This document shows, one piece after another, positions 36,949 to 46,539 of a stretch of DNA of 64,000 nucleotides (the first letter of the stretch is position 1; each line of letters opens with the position of its first letter). The stretch covers positions 28,501-92,500 of the forward strand of contig WBZZ01005715.1 of NCBI GenBank assembly GCA_019918135.1. The letters are read 5' to 3'. The stretch comes from Paulinella micropora. Its lineage: Eukaryota > Cercozoa > Imbricatea > Euglyphida > Paulinellidae. Under the pieces are notes generated by a model, which did no database searches, was not told where the DNA came from, and worked only from the letters and a program-made list of their open reading frames with translations. Position numbers and translations under genes: made by a program.

Positions 36949-38730
36949 TTAGTTGTGGACTGCCATGGCCTCCAGGCGCCCGTTGCCCTCGTGCAGGTGG
37001 CGGAAGTAGGCGGAGTAGATGCAGACATCATACACGCCCGAGCGGAACCCGCGCTTGCCCGGCGTGTAGGTCTTGGGCAAGTACCACTGCTCACCGAGCC
37101 TCTCGGCCAGGGACTGGTCGTCCAGCGTGATTGTGAACTTCAGCAGGTCGTCCTTGCCGCAGATCAAGGGCTGGTCGTTGAGGTCAGTGAAAGTAGCGAC
37201 CACCGAGACGGTGGCGGCCTGGACGTTGGCGGCCGTGCCGGTCTTGCTCGCCAGCGAGATCTTGATGCCCTTGCTCTTGAGGTACGAGTTTTTAGACAAA
37301 AGCGTGTTGATGGTGGTCCAGGCACCCGTCGCGGGCATCTCGTAGTGCCACATGCTGGAGTTAACGGCTGCCAGCGTCTTGTCCTCGTCGACGTCCGCGA
37401 TCGCTAGGACCACGCCCTCGTACCGGAACGTCATCCGGTTGCTGCTAGTGATGGTGATGCTGACGGACGGCACCAGCTCCAGCGTGGTCTCGGTCGGTGC
37501 GGCGGCAGTGTTGAACACGAGGCGTTCCCGTGCTCCTACAAAGTGCTTGTAGCCGTCCATCTCGCCGTCGAGCATGCCCCTCAAATCGTTCGAGAACGGG
37601 ATCACGTACACGTTGTTGCTGTTGGCAAAGACTTCGTTGAACAACTCGTTGGCCGTGTGCTCCCTAAAATAGCGCTCGTTCACGGGGGTTCCTTGGCCAA
37701 GCTGGCTGCGCCCTTGCACGTCTTCCAAGTCGATCGTAGCGGTGTCTCCGAGCGCCTCGCACTTGAGCAGACGCCCGGTCGCTTCGTAGGCGCGGTCGGG
37801 GTTGTAGGTGACGGCACCGGCGTCGTAGCCGGTCTGGAGGCCCGAGCGGCGCAGGTACACGAACAACGCTCCGCATCGATGGTTGAACTGGTCCAAATCG
37901 ACCGTGACTCTGGACGACGGCTGCATCACCTTACCGTGATCAATGAATTGTACGTAGTCCAGGTACTGGTGGCGCACAGTCTTGCCGATCTTGTCCGGGT
38001 GCTTGCCCACCAACAGACCGTTGGGCATGATCGTGGACGAGGAGATCAGGCGCACTTCCTCCAGCGTCGCGGTACAAGGGACGGTCTGCGCCGTCTGGTC
38101 CTCGACGAAGATCGAGCCGCGCGGGTAGAAGCGGACCTCCAGGTCTCCCCTCAGGTGGCTCAAATCGAGGTCGAGGCCGTTGATCAACAAGTGAACAACT
38201 GGCAAGTAGAACCACTGGACATCGCCGCTGCGCCACACGCGCGAGCTCAGGCGACCGTACATGTTCTGGTTGAACATGTCGTTGATGCTCGCCAACGCCT
38301 CTTGGCTCAGGGTGTTCAGCAGCAAGTGCAAGACCTCACCGTAGTATCTAGCCAGCTCTTGCCCGCTGGCCCTTTCGTAGATTTCGATACGATCGAACCA
38401 AAGGGGCACTGGCAGGACACGGGAGTCGGTCGGCGTGCCGGTGGCCGCAAACTTGATCTCGAAGCGAAGGGTGGCGTCCTGGATGGCTCCCGGGGACTTG
38501 TTATCGAGGATGAACGAGAAGTAGGCGGTGTTATCGAGCGCGGCGGTGTTGGGCTTGGGCGTCATGATGGTCTGCGTCCAGACGGGGCGCGTGGGCATCT
38601 TGACGACATGCTTCGGCGCAACCACGACAGCGGCGCCGGTCGCTGGGTCGCGGTCATTGGCCTGCACGAGCTTGGCCTTCTTTCCGGACTGGAACATCGC
38701 GGTCTCGCTCGGTCGCTTGCCGCCGAACAT
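36949..38730 (-). CDS. MCP: Major capsid protein, double-jelly-roll type
   Basis: 593 residues, intact. TAYFSFILDNKSPGAIQDAT, LRFEIKF and PVPLWFDRIEIY form the first jelly-roll strands. VQWFYLPVVHLLINGLDLDL, LRGDLEVRFYPRG and VRHQYLDYVQF link to the second roll. The end is KFTITLDDQSLAERLG. The 'WFDRIEIY' and 'YLPVVHLLINGLDL-x-x-LRGDLEVRF' blocks are the pattern found in capsid proteins of polinton-like viruses, virophages and nucleocytovirus relatives. The size fits the smaller double-jelly-roll group. It is preceded by a TATA-like box at 38741-38748. The protein would form trimeric capsomers of an icosahedral shell. Confidence 0.9.
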   Translation of the reverse strand: MFGGKRPSETAMFQSGKKAKLVQANDRDPATGAAVVVAPKHVVKMPTRPVWTQTIMTPKPNTAALDNTAYFSFILDNKSPGAIQDATLRFEIKFAATGTPTDSRVLPVPLWFDRIEIYERASGQELARYYGEVLHLLLNTLSQEALASINDMFNQNMYGRLSSRVWRSGDVQWFYLPVVHLLINGLDLDLSHLRGDLEVRFYPRGSIFVEDQTAQTVPCTATLEEVRLISSSTIMPNGLLVGKHPDKIGKTVRHQYLDYVQFIDHGKVMQPSSRVTVDLDQFNHRCGALFVYLRRSGLQTGYDAGAVTYNPDRAYEATGRLLKCEALGDTATIDLEDVQGRSQLGQGTPVNERYFREHTANELFNEVFANSNNVYVIPFSNDLRGMLDGEMDGYKHFVGARERLVFNTAAAPTETTLELVPSVSITITSSNRMTFRYEGVVLAIADVDEDKTLAAVNSSMWHYEMPATGAWTTINTLLSKNSYLKSKGIKISLASKTGTAANVQAATVSVVATFTDLNDQPLICGKDDLLKFTITLDDQSLAERLGEQWYLPKTYTPGKRGFRSGVYDVCIYSAYFRHLHEGNGRLEAMAVHN

Positions 38731-38734
38731 CGTT

Positions 38735-38752
38735 TGGTCAATATATAAGGCA
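38735..38752 (-). promoter_or_regulatory. TATA-like box of the major capsid gene
   Basis: On the minus strand CCTTATATATTGACC lies about 10-20 nt upstream of the MCP start codon. Similar ATATATTAAC and TTTTATAATAG boxes lie just upstream of the genes starting at 51654 and 40842. The distance to the ATG is very short, so the 5' leader would be only a few bases. Confidence 0.4.
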
Positions 38753-38771
38753 ACCAGAAAATAAAAATAAT

Positions 38772-39053
38772 TTATTTTTTGCCTGACATGATCATGGCGG
38801 CCGAGATCGCGACGGCCCCGATCGCGAGCGGCACGGTCACGCCCATCGTGCGCGCGGTCTTCTGCCGGTCCTCCTTGTTGTGCTGCTTGTTCTCCCGGTC
38901 CTCATACTTGCGCCGGCCGATGCGCGCGCGCTTGGCGGCGTGCTCGTCGGCCTTGGTTTGCTTGGCCTCTTGCTTGGCCGTCTCTTTCTCTTGCCTTTCT
39001 TCCTTTTTCGCGGCCTGCTTGGCCGTCCGGCGTTCGCGAGCTCGCTTGCCCAT
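38772..39053 (-). CDS. Basic coiled-coil protein with C-terminal TM
   Basis: 93 residues. The first 65 residues are a Lys/Glu/Arg/Gln helix (MGKRARERRTAKQAAKKEER ...), then VTVPLAIGAVAISAAMIM forms a C-terminal membrane anchor with a KK tail. It follows the MCP gene in the same direction at a spacing of about 40 bp. Likely an inner-membrane or membrane-scaffold component of the virion. No named family was recognised. Confidence 0.65.
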   Translation of the reverse strand: MGKRARERRTAKQAAKKEERQEKETAKQEAKQTKADEHAAKRARIGRRKYEDRENKQHNKEDRQKTARTMGVTVPLAIGAVAISAAMIMSGKK

Positions 39054-39100
39054 CCGTAGAGCTTTATTTAAAAAACATTAGTGCGCAAGATTAAAATTTT

Positions 39101-39469
39101 TTAATACGTAATGACCGCACATATTTTTGCCAAGAGAGCAGCAATTTCTCCCAGGAAGGCTTGGTCCTGGCACAACTGTCTTTTAGCCACGAGGCGCTGC
39201 TGCAGCTGCTGGAGCTGCTGCGTGGGCGCGCGGAACTTGCAGGCGAGCTCGGCCCAGATTCCGGCCTCGGAGCGCACAAAGTCAGCGAGCTTGCCGTCCT
39301 TCCAGGCAGGCAAGAACCATGTCTGTACGGCCTCAACCTGTTGTTCAAGACCTAGTCTCTGCAGCTGCTTCAGTTCCTTGATCTCCTCGAGCCGCAACAG
39401 CCCGTACTTTTGGAACACCGTCTCCAGCGCACCGAACAGCTGCGACAGCGCTTGTCTCTTGGTCGACAT
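39101..39469 (-). CDS. Helical protein of unknown function
   Basis: 122 residues, strongly helical with Leu/Gln-rich heptads (EEIKELKQLQRLGLEQQVEA and LQQLQQRLVAKRQL) and two Trp residues in the middle. It overlaps the upstream membrane-protein ORF by about 125 bp in another frame. Placed in the run of small structural genes after MCP. No family was recognised. Confidence 0.55.
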   Translation of the reverse strand: MSTKRQALSQLFGALETVFQKYGLLRLEEIKELKQLQRLGLEQQVEAVQTWFLPAWKDGKLADFVRSEAGIWAELACKFRAPTQQLQQLQQRLVAKRQLCQDQAFLGEIAALLAKICAVITY

Positions 39470-39617
39470 CGTCGAGTGGCACGTAGGCGTCTAGGTCGAC
39501 GGCGGGCGGCTTTTTTGCTCTTGCTCTTTTCAGCAGCACTAGCAGGACCGCTAGCACAAAGACCAGGATTCCCCACACGGCTAGGGCTTCTTCTGGTGTC
39601 ACGACAGTAGTGGTCAT
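39345..39617 (-). CDS. Single-pass membrane protein
   Basis: Up to 90 residues. A short N-terminus is followed by AVWGILVFVLAVLLVLL (TM), then KRARAKKPP and an acidic YVPLDDVDQE. After about residue 50 the frame overlaps the start of the next gene and reads as a low-quality shadow, so the real protein may stop earlier if an indel is present. Typical of small virion membrane proteins. Confidence 0.5.
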   Translation of the reverse strand: MTTTVVTPEEALAVWGILVFVLAVLLVLLKRARAKKPPAVDLDAYVPLDDVDQETSAVAAVRCAGDGVPKVRAVAARGDQGTEAAAETRS

Positions 39618-39661
39618 CTTCTTAAGTGAAGGACCACAAGTTTTAATTTTTGCTTTCTTTG

Positions 39662-40131
39662 TTAGAAGCGGTAGTGGCCCTCGCCGGCCGGGTTCAGGTA
39701 GTTTTCGTAGGCGTATTGCGACACGACTTCTGAGAGCGCGCCTAGCATAAAGAGCTGCTTGCCCGTGTCACCAGGCGCCATCCGCATGCCGCCGCCCGCC
39801 AGCAGGCCCGGCATCACGCTGTAGATCAGACCACCGCCGACCACGTGCAGGGCTAAGGAAGGGTAGCGGGCCAGCCGGCCCTCTTGCGTTGAATTGAGCA
39901 CACGGGACTGTAGCAGGTCCACGACCGTGGTCGTTGCGGCCGCGATGATGGCCATGCCTACCGACTTGCTGACGGTCACGCCGCTGAGCCCGGGCACGGC
40001 CGCAAAAGAGACGGGGCGTCCTTTTGCACTAGCACCGGCGTCGCAAAGTAGGCGAACGTCGCGGCAGTAGCACTGCGCGCGATGTTCTCCATGCTAAAAG
40101 TGTCGCTGACGGTCCCGGCAATCTCGTCCAT
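39662..40131 (-). pseudogene. Polytopic membrane protein, one frameshift
   Basis: It begins MDEIAGTVSDTFSMENIARS at 40131 and runs to about 40020. It continues one frame over as RPVSFAAVPGLSGVTVSKSV, MAIIAAATTTVVDLL, LHVVGGGLIYSVMPGLLAGG and ends NYLNPAGEGHYRF. The joint falls in an A4/C4 homopolymer (GCAAAAGGACGCCCC). Three or four hydrophobic segments with many Gly and Ala predict a multi-pass membrane protein. A sequencing error in the homopolymer is a real possibility. Confidence 0.6.
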
Positions 40132-40182
40132 CTTGTTTGGTCTTCCGTATTAAAAAACAGCGCCACAGAATTTAATATTTTT

Positions 40183-40842
40183 TTATTGATTTACAGTCGG
40201 GGGGGCTGGGGTGTCCAGGTCCACCGCTGCTGTTGCGATGGGAGAGGTGTTGCGGGCGTGCGCGATGGCCGCGGTTTGCGCCGTGATCAAGGCCAGCTCG
40301 GTGACTGGGTCGAGCCTCGTCATGCCGATGCCGGCCTTGAGTTTGGCGCGCTCGAGCAAGAAGAGCCACCGCTCGTTGGCAAAGCACTCATCGGTCATGC
40401 CGGCAATCTGGTAGCGCGTGCGGCTTGCCACCAGGCGCTCGAGGCACGTCAGCCCTTGCTTCAGGGCCACGTTGGACATCTGGTCCACGGCCGAGTCGTC
40501 CAGTGCCTCCTCTGCCTCTTCCAAGATCATGGGCAAACGCGCGCGGGCCACCTTGCGCAGCGCCCGCGGCTCGCAGGGCACTCCAGCCTTCTTGAGCTTG
40601 GGTGCAATCAGCTCCGATTTGCCGTAGGCGCACAGAAGTCGGTAGGCAGGGTCGTCGCGCAAGGGCACCGCCTCGGCCTCCTCAAACCGCGGCTGTGACG
40701 GCGGCTGGCGTTCTTTGGCTGCCACGCGTCGTCTTTTCTTGGGAGGGGGTTGAGTAGGGGGGGGAGCCTCCGCTTGTTCTGGTGGCAGCTCTTGCTTACC
40801 GTCTTCCGCGGCCGGTGGCTCGAGATCGGCAAAAGGGTCCAT
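40183..40842 (-). CDS. Unknown 219-aa protein with Pro-rich N-terminus
   Basis: Intact. Residues 1-50 are Pro/Glu-rich with the basic patch PPKKRRRV, which matches a classical nuclear localisation signal. The rest is helical (AYGKSELIAPKLKKAG, ILEEAEEALDDS, CLERLVASRTRYQIAGM). A TATA-like TTTTATAATAG lies about 20-30 nt upstream. No family was recognised. Its position among capsid genes suggests a structural or nuclear-entry role, which is inference. Confidence 0.6.
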   Translation of the reverse strand: MDPFADLEPPAAEDGKQELPPEQAEAPPPTQPPPKKRRRVAAKERQPPSQPRFEEAEAVPLRDDPAYRLLCAYGKSELIAPKLKKAGVPCEPRALRKVARARLPMILEEAEEALDDSAVDQMSNVALKQGLTCLERLVASRTRYQIAGMTDECFANERWLFLLERAKLKAGIGMTRLDPVTELALITAQTAAIAHARNTSPIATAAVDLDTPAPPTVNQ

Positions 40843-40886
40843 CCCTTATACACGTACTATTATAAAAGAAACACAACTTTCTTTTT

Positions 40887-41458
40887 TTAGAAGCCCAGCG
40901 GCTCGTTGCTGGCCCGGTTGATGCCGACCCAACCGCGCACGTTGCCGTCCTCGCGCTCGAAGGCAGAGACCGAAGGGATTTTGCTCCATTGTTCGTCGCG
41001 CATTTTCGAGGCCTGGTACTCTTCGATCATTCTGGCGGCCTGCATACAGCCATTCCAGTCGTTTCCGTACGATCTACGCAATTCAGTGAGCCAGGGCCTC
41101 ATCTGGCCGCGAATCCCTCGTTCCCCGAAGTAGCAGTTGGATTCGTGAAATCCTCCCCGTAGACTGCGTCGATCTCGTCCGCTGTGCCAACAAGTAGAAC
41201 TGCACCTTTGTACCACGAGGACAGACTGTTCTTGCTCAAGCGCTGGGCGATGCCCTTCATGTGGCGCGTCGTGTCATCCAGCTGGGCCTCGGGGATCCCG
41301 TTGAGCGCAGAGTAGATGATAGAGGAAGTGGCCAGGGCATCGGTCTTGACGACCGGGTCAGTTTGAGTACCGTGCTCCACTGCATCGTTGAGGTGCGCGC
41401 CCGATTTCTCGTCGGTGGTAGTCGCCAGGCGCACGGGTCCTCGTTGCGGGGCGGCCAT
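40887..41458 (-). pseudogene. Unknown structural-region protein, probably one gene with a frameshift
   Basis: The frame starting at 41458 (MAAPQRGPVRLATTTDEKSG) is helical and ends prematurely at GNEGFAAR. A frame one base away continues QMRPWLTELRRSYGNDWNGC, then MIEEYQASKMRDEQW and ends RASNEPLGF at 40887. The overlap and the absence of a good second start favour one protein of about 185 residues broken at about 41100. Two separate overlapping genes are the alternative. Confidence 0.45.
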
Positions 41459-41511
41459 TGTTCTCCGTTTTGTTTAAAAAGGGCTACCAGAGAATAAAAT
41501 TTTTTTTATTG

Positions 41512-41775
41512 TTACTTGGCGCCGTTCAGGGCCGCTTCGCACTGCCTGGCCTGTTCGGGCGAGATTTTCAGCAGAATCTGTGCGTCCTGCACCTTGGGCG
41601 GCGGGAAAATTTTTTCGAGCGGAGCCTCCTCGATCGTGTTGTGCAGGGCCTCGAGCACTTTCTGTTCGGCCTGTGCCTCTTTCTGCCACTTGCGGCCGGC
41701 CTGCCTCAGTTCCTTTTCGTTCAGTTTGCCCAGCGCTAGCGCGAGCTGCGGGTTAAAACTTTGCAAGTGATGCAT
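41512..41775 (-). CDS. Small helical protein
   Basis: 87 residues from the ATG at 41775 (MHHLQSFNPQ). An amphipathic helix rich in Lys/Glu (NEKELRQAGRKWQKEAQAEQ) is followed by KIFPPPKVQDAQILLKI. It lies 18 bp from the end of the giant coiled-coil gene, same strand. No family was recognised. Confidence 0.55.
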   Translation of the reverse strand: MHHLQSFNPQLALALGKLNEKELRQAGRKWQKEAQAEQKVLEALHNTIEEAPLEKIFPPPKVQDAQILLKISPEQARQCEAALNGAK

Positions 41776-41792
41776 TTTTTTTAATGACAAAC

Positions 41793-44700
41793 TTACAACA
41801 AAAAAAAGAATTCACTTGTTCTTCTGCTTCTTGCTCGGTGCCTCACTCGTCTCCGCCTGTCCTTTCTCTTGGTGTTTAGCTTCACGAGCTTGATGCCTAG
41901 CTTAGACAAAACCTTGTGCCATTCCTTCATTAGCTTTTTGCCCCTCTTGCCCTCTGCCTGGATGCGCTCGGAGGCCCGGTCGATCATTTCGTGCAGCGTG
42001 CGTGATTTCTCGGTTGGGCCCACGGGGCCCTGGCTCCGCGTCTTGCGCTCCAGCAGCTCCTCGAACAGCGGGACAGAGGGCTCCTCGTTGAGGCTGGTGA
42101 CGAGCTTTTGGTCGTGCCACTCGTCGGTGCCGTACGCTAGCGCCATCCGGACTACCTTGAGCCGCTCTTCAAAGGTGAGTTTCTGGCTGGTGAGGATTTG
42201 CACGTCCTTCTCTGGTAGCTCTCCTAGCTGGTCCGGAAAGATCTTGTAGTCCATGTCCGCCTCGGTGTTTTTGGCCGTGGCGGTCAGCACCAAGTTGGCC
42301 AAGTACCTGACGGCCAGGTTGTCCTTGTACTTTTGCCTATTCTCTGGGTCCTTCAGGATGCTCTCGATGACACTCTTGGTTCCCTCTCGCAGGAAGGCCT
42401 TGGCTTCCTCGGCTTGCCCCGGACCCTGTCGAGCAGCTCTCTGTCGTTCACGCCCATGCCCCGCTTGCGCATGGCCTCCAGGATGCCCACGCGCAGCATG
42501 TTCAGGCTCTCTCTCTCCTGGCCTTTGGGCAGCGTTTTCCCGTTCATGGCATAATACAAGAGTTCTTGCTCTGCCTGCTTGGTGTCCAGCTCTCTGTCCG
42601 GTGCCGTTTCCATGTCCACTGGTGGAATGCTGTGGTTGGTCGCTCGATTCGCGTTGCCGCCCTGGCTGTTGGGGTCGTTCGCCCCTGCTGTCCACATTGA
42701 GTTGTCGCCGCTGCCGCCGGACTGGCCCGGCTAAAGACGTTGCCAGCAGAGGGGCTGCTGCCGTAGGCCGCGACCAGCACGCCGGCGCCTCTCTTGTCAC
42801 TGTCCTCCACCCTCCGTTGCCCTGACGACGCACCGGCCCGCCGACACCGGCGGCCATTCGCACGGGCGCGCCCGAAGCGGCGCCCTCGACAGCGAGCCCC
42901 GGGACTGGAGCCAGCCCTTGGCAAACAGGCCCCGGAACAAGGCCTTGAAGCCACTGACGATGCTGGGCTGCGTCACGAGGCCTTCGCCCACCGCCTGCCC
43001 ACGTCGGGTCGCTGAGTGAACAGTGGCACAACTTGGCTCTGCGCCCACTCCCAGGCCTTGTCCATGCCGCTCCCCTGCGGGAAGCTGCCCTTCTCGCGCT
43101 CGAGCGTGTTCTTCATAAAGTCCACCATGCCCGACCTCTTGACGAACGCGCTGAACTCCTCTGCGCTGGCCGTGTGCACCAGCCTCTTCTTTTCTTCGGG
43201 TGGCAGAGTGGGCGCCACGGCCTCGACCGCCGCTTCCTTGAGCTCAGTGACTTTCTGCTGTGCACAGTGGCCTGTTGTGCGAGCTCACTGGCACCCGAGA
43301 CTTCCTGGGACTCCTTGTACTTCTTGATTTGTTCCTGGTACCGCCTGAGCTGGCCGAGGAGCTTTTGCTGGACGCTGTCTGCAGTCTTTCTGTCTTTCTG
43401 AAGCAGCGCGTTGGCCCTTTCCTTGTAGTCGGCGTGTTTCTTCTCTAGGGCGGCCTTCTGTTCCTCGGATTCCTGGTGCCGCTCGGTAAGCTGGCGCAGC
43501 TTGCCCTCGCTGACCTGGCGCTCTTTGAGCAGGCGTTCCGCTTCCTTGACCCTGGCCGCGGCTTTCTCTGCCTTCTTGCCCTCCCGTGCTCTAGCCAGGG
43601 CGTCTTTCGCGCCCTTGAGTTCTTTCCGGAGTTTGAGGATTTCCTTGCTCTGTTTTTCGCTCTCATGGCCCATTTGCATCACTGCCTCGTCCGCTTCCGC
43701 GATCGTGTCCGTGTTCATTTTCAGTTGTGCTCGGAGCTTCTCGACTCGCTTGGTTAGCTTGTTGTAGGCCTCGCTCGCTTCAGCCAGCGAGCTCTCTTGC
43801 TGCGAGGTCTCGCGTGCCAGGCTGTCCACGTGCTGTTGCAGCGCTTCTCCTCCCTTGTTAGCAGCCTCCAGGTCTTGCTGCAGTGGCGCTCGCGCGCTAG
43901 CGCCTCTTCCAGCGCCTGTACGGCCGTTTGTTTTCTGTTGTCAGCTGGTGGCGGGCCTCCTCGCTCGCTTTTTTAGCTCGCTGGGCCTCTGCGCCGAGCG
44001 ACGCCACTTGCTCCAGGGCCGCGTCTGCCAGCGCCCTCTGCTCGCGTGCGAGCCTCGCTTGTTGCTTGGAGTCGGTCTGCAACTGCTTGATCTCCGCTGC
44101 CTTGTGGCGCAGGTCCTCTAGCAGCAGCTGGCGGTTGCGCCTGTATTCTCTGGCCCGCGCCTGGAGCTCCTGGTTGTGTTGATGGGCTTCTTGCAGTTCT
44201 TGTGCCAGCCGGCGTTCTTGGCCTTTCCGCCTCGGTGTTGCCTTCTGCCGTCTGCAGGCGGTCGGTGCTCTCCTTGAGTCGCGCCTGTAGCTGTTCGATC
44301 TCGGTGTCCTTGAGCGTAATCTGGTCCAGGTACTCGCCGGCCAGGGCCTCTGCCTTTTTCTGCAGGGCCTCTACACCCGCCTTGTCCGACTCCAGCCCCT
44401 GGTAGGCTTTTTCGGCTTCTTGCAGCTGCTGGTCCAGCGCGGCGGCCCGCTCGTTGATCTCTTGCAGCTTCTGGTTAGTCTCAAACACTTGCCTGCTGGC
44501 ATCCGCTGCATTGCGCGCTGTCTCGGCCGCTTGCTGTCTGTAGAGTTCTGCCTTTTGTTCCGCCTCCTCTGCTTTGCTTTCCAGCGCCGTCTTCTCTTCG
44601 CTGTACCCGAGCGTGGCCGCGTTCTTCTCTCTGAGTTCTGCCGCCAGCCCCGCGGCCGCCTGTTGTGCGCTGGACGCCCTTTGCTCCGCCTCTTGTTTCT

Positions 44701-46467
44701 CTTGCTGGGCCTGCCGTTCGGCTTCCTTGGCATCTGCTGCCTTCTGCTGCAGCTCGTCGTTGGCGCCCTTGGCCTGGGCTGCCTGTTGTTTGGCCGCTTC
44801 GGCCTCTCGCGCGGCCCTGTCGGCCTCTGCTGCCTTCCGTGCTGCTTCCTGTCTTGCACTGTCCGCGACTTTTTCCAGCCGTTCGTGGGCCAGCTTTTCT
44901 GCGCGTGCCAGTTCGAGTGCGTGGTCCCTTTCTGTCTGCAGTATAACCATCCGCTGCGCGAGTATATTGTATTCGTTCTGGAGGCCCTGGCCCGCCTGCT
45001 GCAGCTGGGCGATCTTCTTGTTTGCTTCGTCGATACGACCCTTTGCGGCGGCGGTGAGGTGTTCGGTGTATTGTCGGTACTGGTTGCTCACGTCGACGAT
45101 CCTCCTGCCGTCGTTTCCGCTGTTCTTGATCGTTGCCTCCAGGCGCGCGACGTAGGCTGCCAGGTCGTTGGCTCGTTTGCGTTCTCTCGCTGTCTCCTCT
45201 CTTTGGCTCTTGAGCTCCTCCAGGCGCTGGTTGGTGGCCGCCTGTTCTTGCTGCAGCTTTGTCCTGGCGTCCAGTAACTCTCTGGCCTTTTCGTCTTTTT
45301 CGGCCAGCGCCCGGTCGTGGGCCTCGCGCAGGCTGGTCTGGTTCTTCTCCAACTCCTCGTTCAGTCGCTTCTGTTCGGCCAAGGCGGTCTGCTGCTTCTC
45401 GGCGAACTCCTTGTCTTCTTCGACTTGTCTGGCTAGTGTTTTGGCGCGTTCCTCTGCCTCTTGTATCTGCGCTTGCCAGCCGCCCTTCTCCTGTTGGAGG
45501 GCAGCGATTCGCGCCTCTGCTTGCCTGCGTTTCTCGGCGTCCAAGCCAGCGCCAGCCAAAAGCTTTTTCAGCCTCTCAGCCTCTTCCTCTGCCGCAGTCA
45601 ATTTTTGCTTGTACTGAGCATTCATGGCGTCCGCGAGTTTTCTGGCGTTAACTGCCTCCCCTTGCATAAGAGCGACCGCCGCTTTGGCGGAATCGATATC
45701 GTCTTCTAAGAGGCCGATCGTTGCGTCCTGTACGCGTACTGTTGCGTCACCGCGGTCGACCATCTTCTCCAGCTGGCTGATCTGCAATCGCAGATCTTCT
45801 ATGAGCTTCGACTGGTCGGCAGTGGTCGGGCGCCGCCGTCTGGCTGAGGCGACGCGGCTCGCTCAACGAGTGGTTGCTCGTCTGCGGGAGGCGGGGCGTC
45901 GTCTCCGTTCTCGTTGCCTTCGCCGCCGTCGCCGCCCGCGTCCCAGTTGATCTCGCCGCCGCCCTCGTCCTCGTTGCCACCTCCGCCGCCGTCCTCGTCC
46001 TCGTTGCCACCTCCCCCGCCGCCACCCTCGTCCTCGTTGCCACCTCCGCCACCGCCGCCCTCGTCCTCATTACCACTACCGCCACCACCGCCAGCGCCGC
46101 CTTCGTCCTCGCTGCCGCTGCCACCGCCGCGGCCGCGCGGCGAGGCGGAACGCGAGCGCGGTGGTGGCGGCGAGGCGGAACGCGAGCGCGGTGGTGGCGG
46201 CGAGGCGGGGCGCGGCGGGGAGGGCGGTTCCAGGATGCCCAGCGCCTGGTGCAGTTCGGGGTTTACCCACTTCATGATGTCGCGGGTCTTCTGGGCCCTT
46301 TGTTTGTCGGTCTGGCCCGCATAGCCCGTGGGCCCTGCTCGTTTGCCGCGGACAACAGGCTTGTTGTCGACCCAGGACGGCTTGCGTGTTTTGGTCAGCT
46401 TGCGCGACAGGCTCTCCTTGTCTTCCCGGCGCATCCATGGCGCCGTGGTGTAGAAAGAGGGAGGCAT
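41793..46467 (-). pseudogene. Giant coiled-coil protein, about 1,550 residues, several frameshifts
   Basis: The start is MPPSFYTTAPWMRREDKES at 46467. About 200 residues follow with DKQRAQKTRDIMKWVNPE and a Gly/Asn/Glu/Asp repeat tract (GGGNEDEGGG units). The frame from 45787 gives over 600 residues of continuous heptad coiled coil (for example AEEEAERLKKLLAG). The segment from 43829 continues it, then 43218 and 42697. The last part (to 41793) is a basic helical domain ending in RKDRRRRVRHR. Breaks lie near 45795, 43950, 43200, 42980, 42700 and 42420. The length suggests a tape-measure-like, tether or cytoskeletal-mimic protein. Homology searches may only return coiled-coil hits. Confidence 0.55.
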
Positions 46468-46539
46468 CCCTTTTTTACAAAACTAGCACCGACAATAAAA
46501 AAAATTTAATTGCCGCTCAACTACATATGAAAAAAGGCC

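Noticed and set aside
37543-38748. 401-residue plus-strand ORF antisense to the capsid gene
   Set aside because: It mirrors the GC-rich codon pattern of MCP and has no domain. The capsid gene on the other strand is intact and recognisable.
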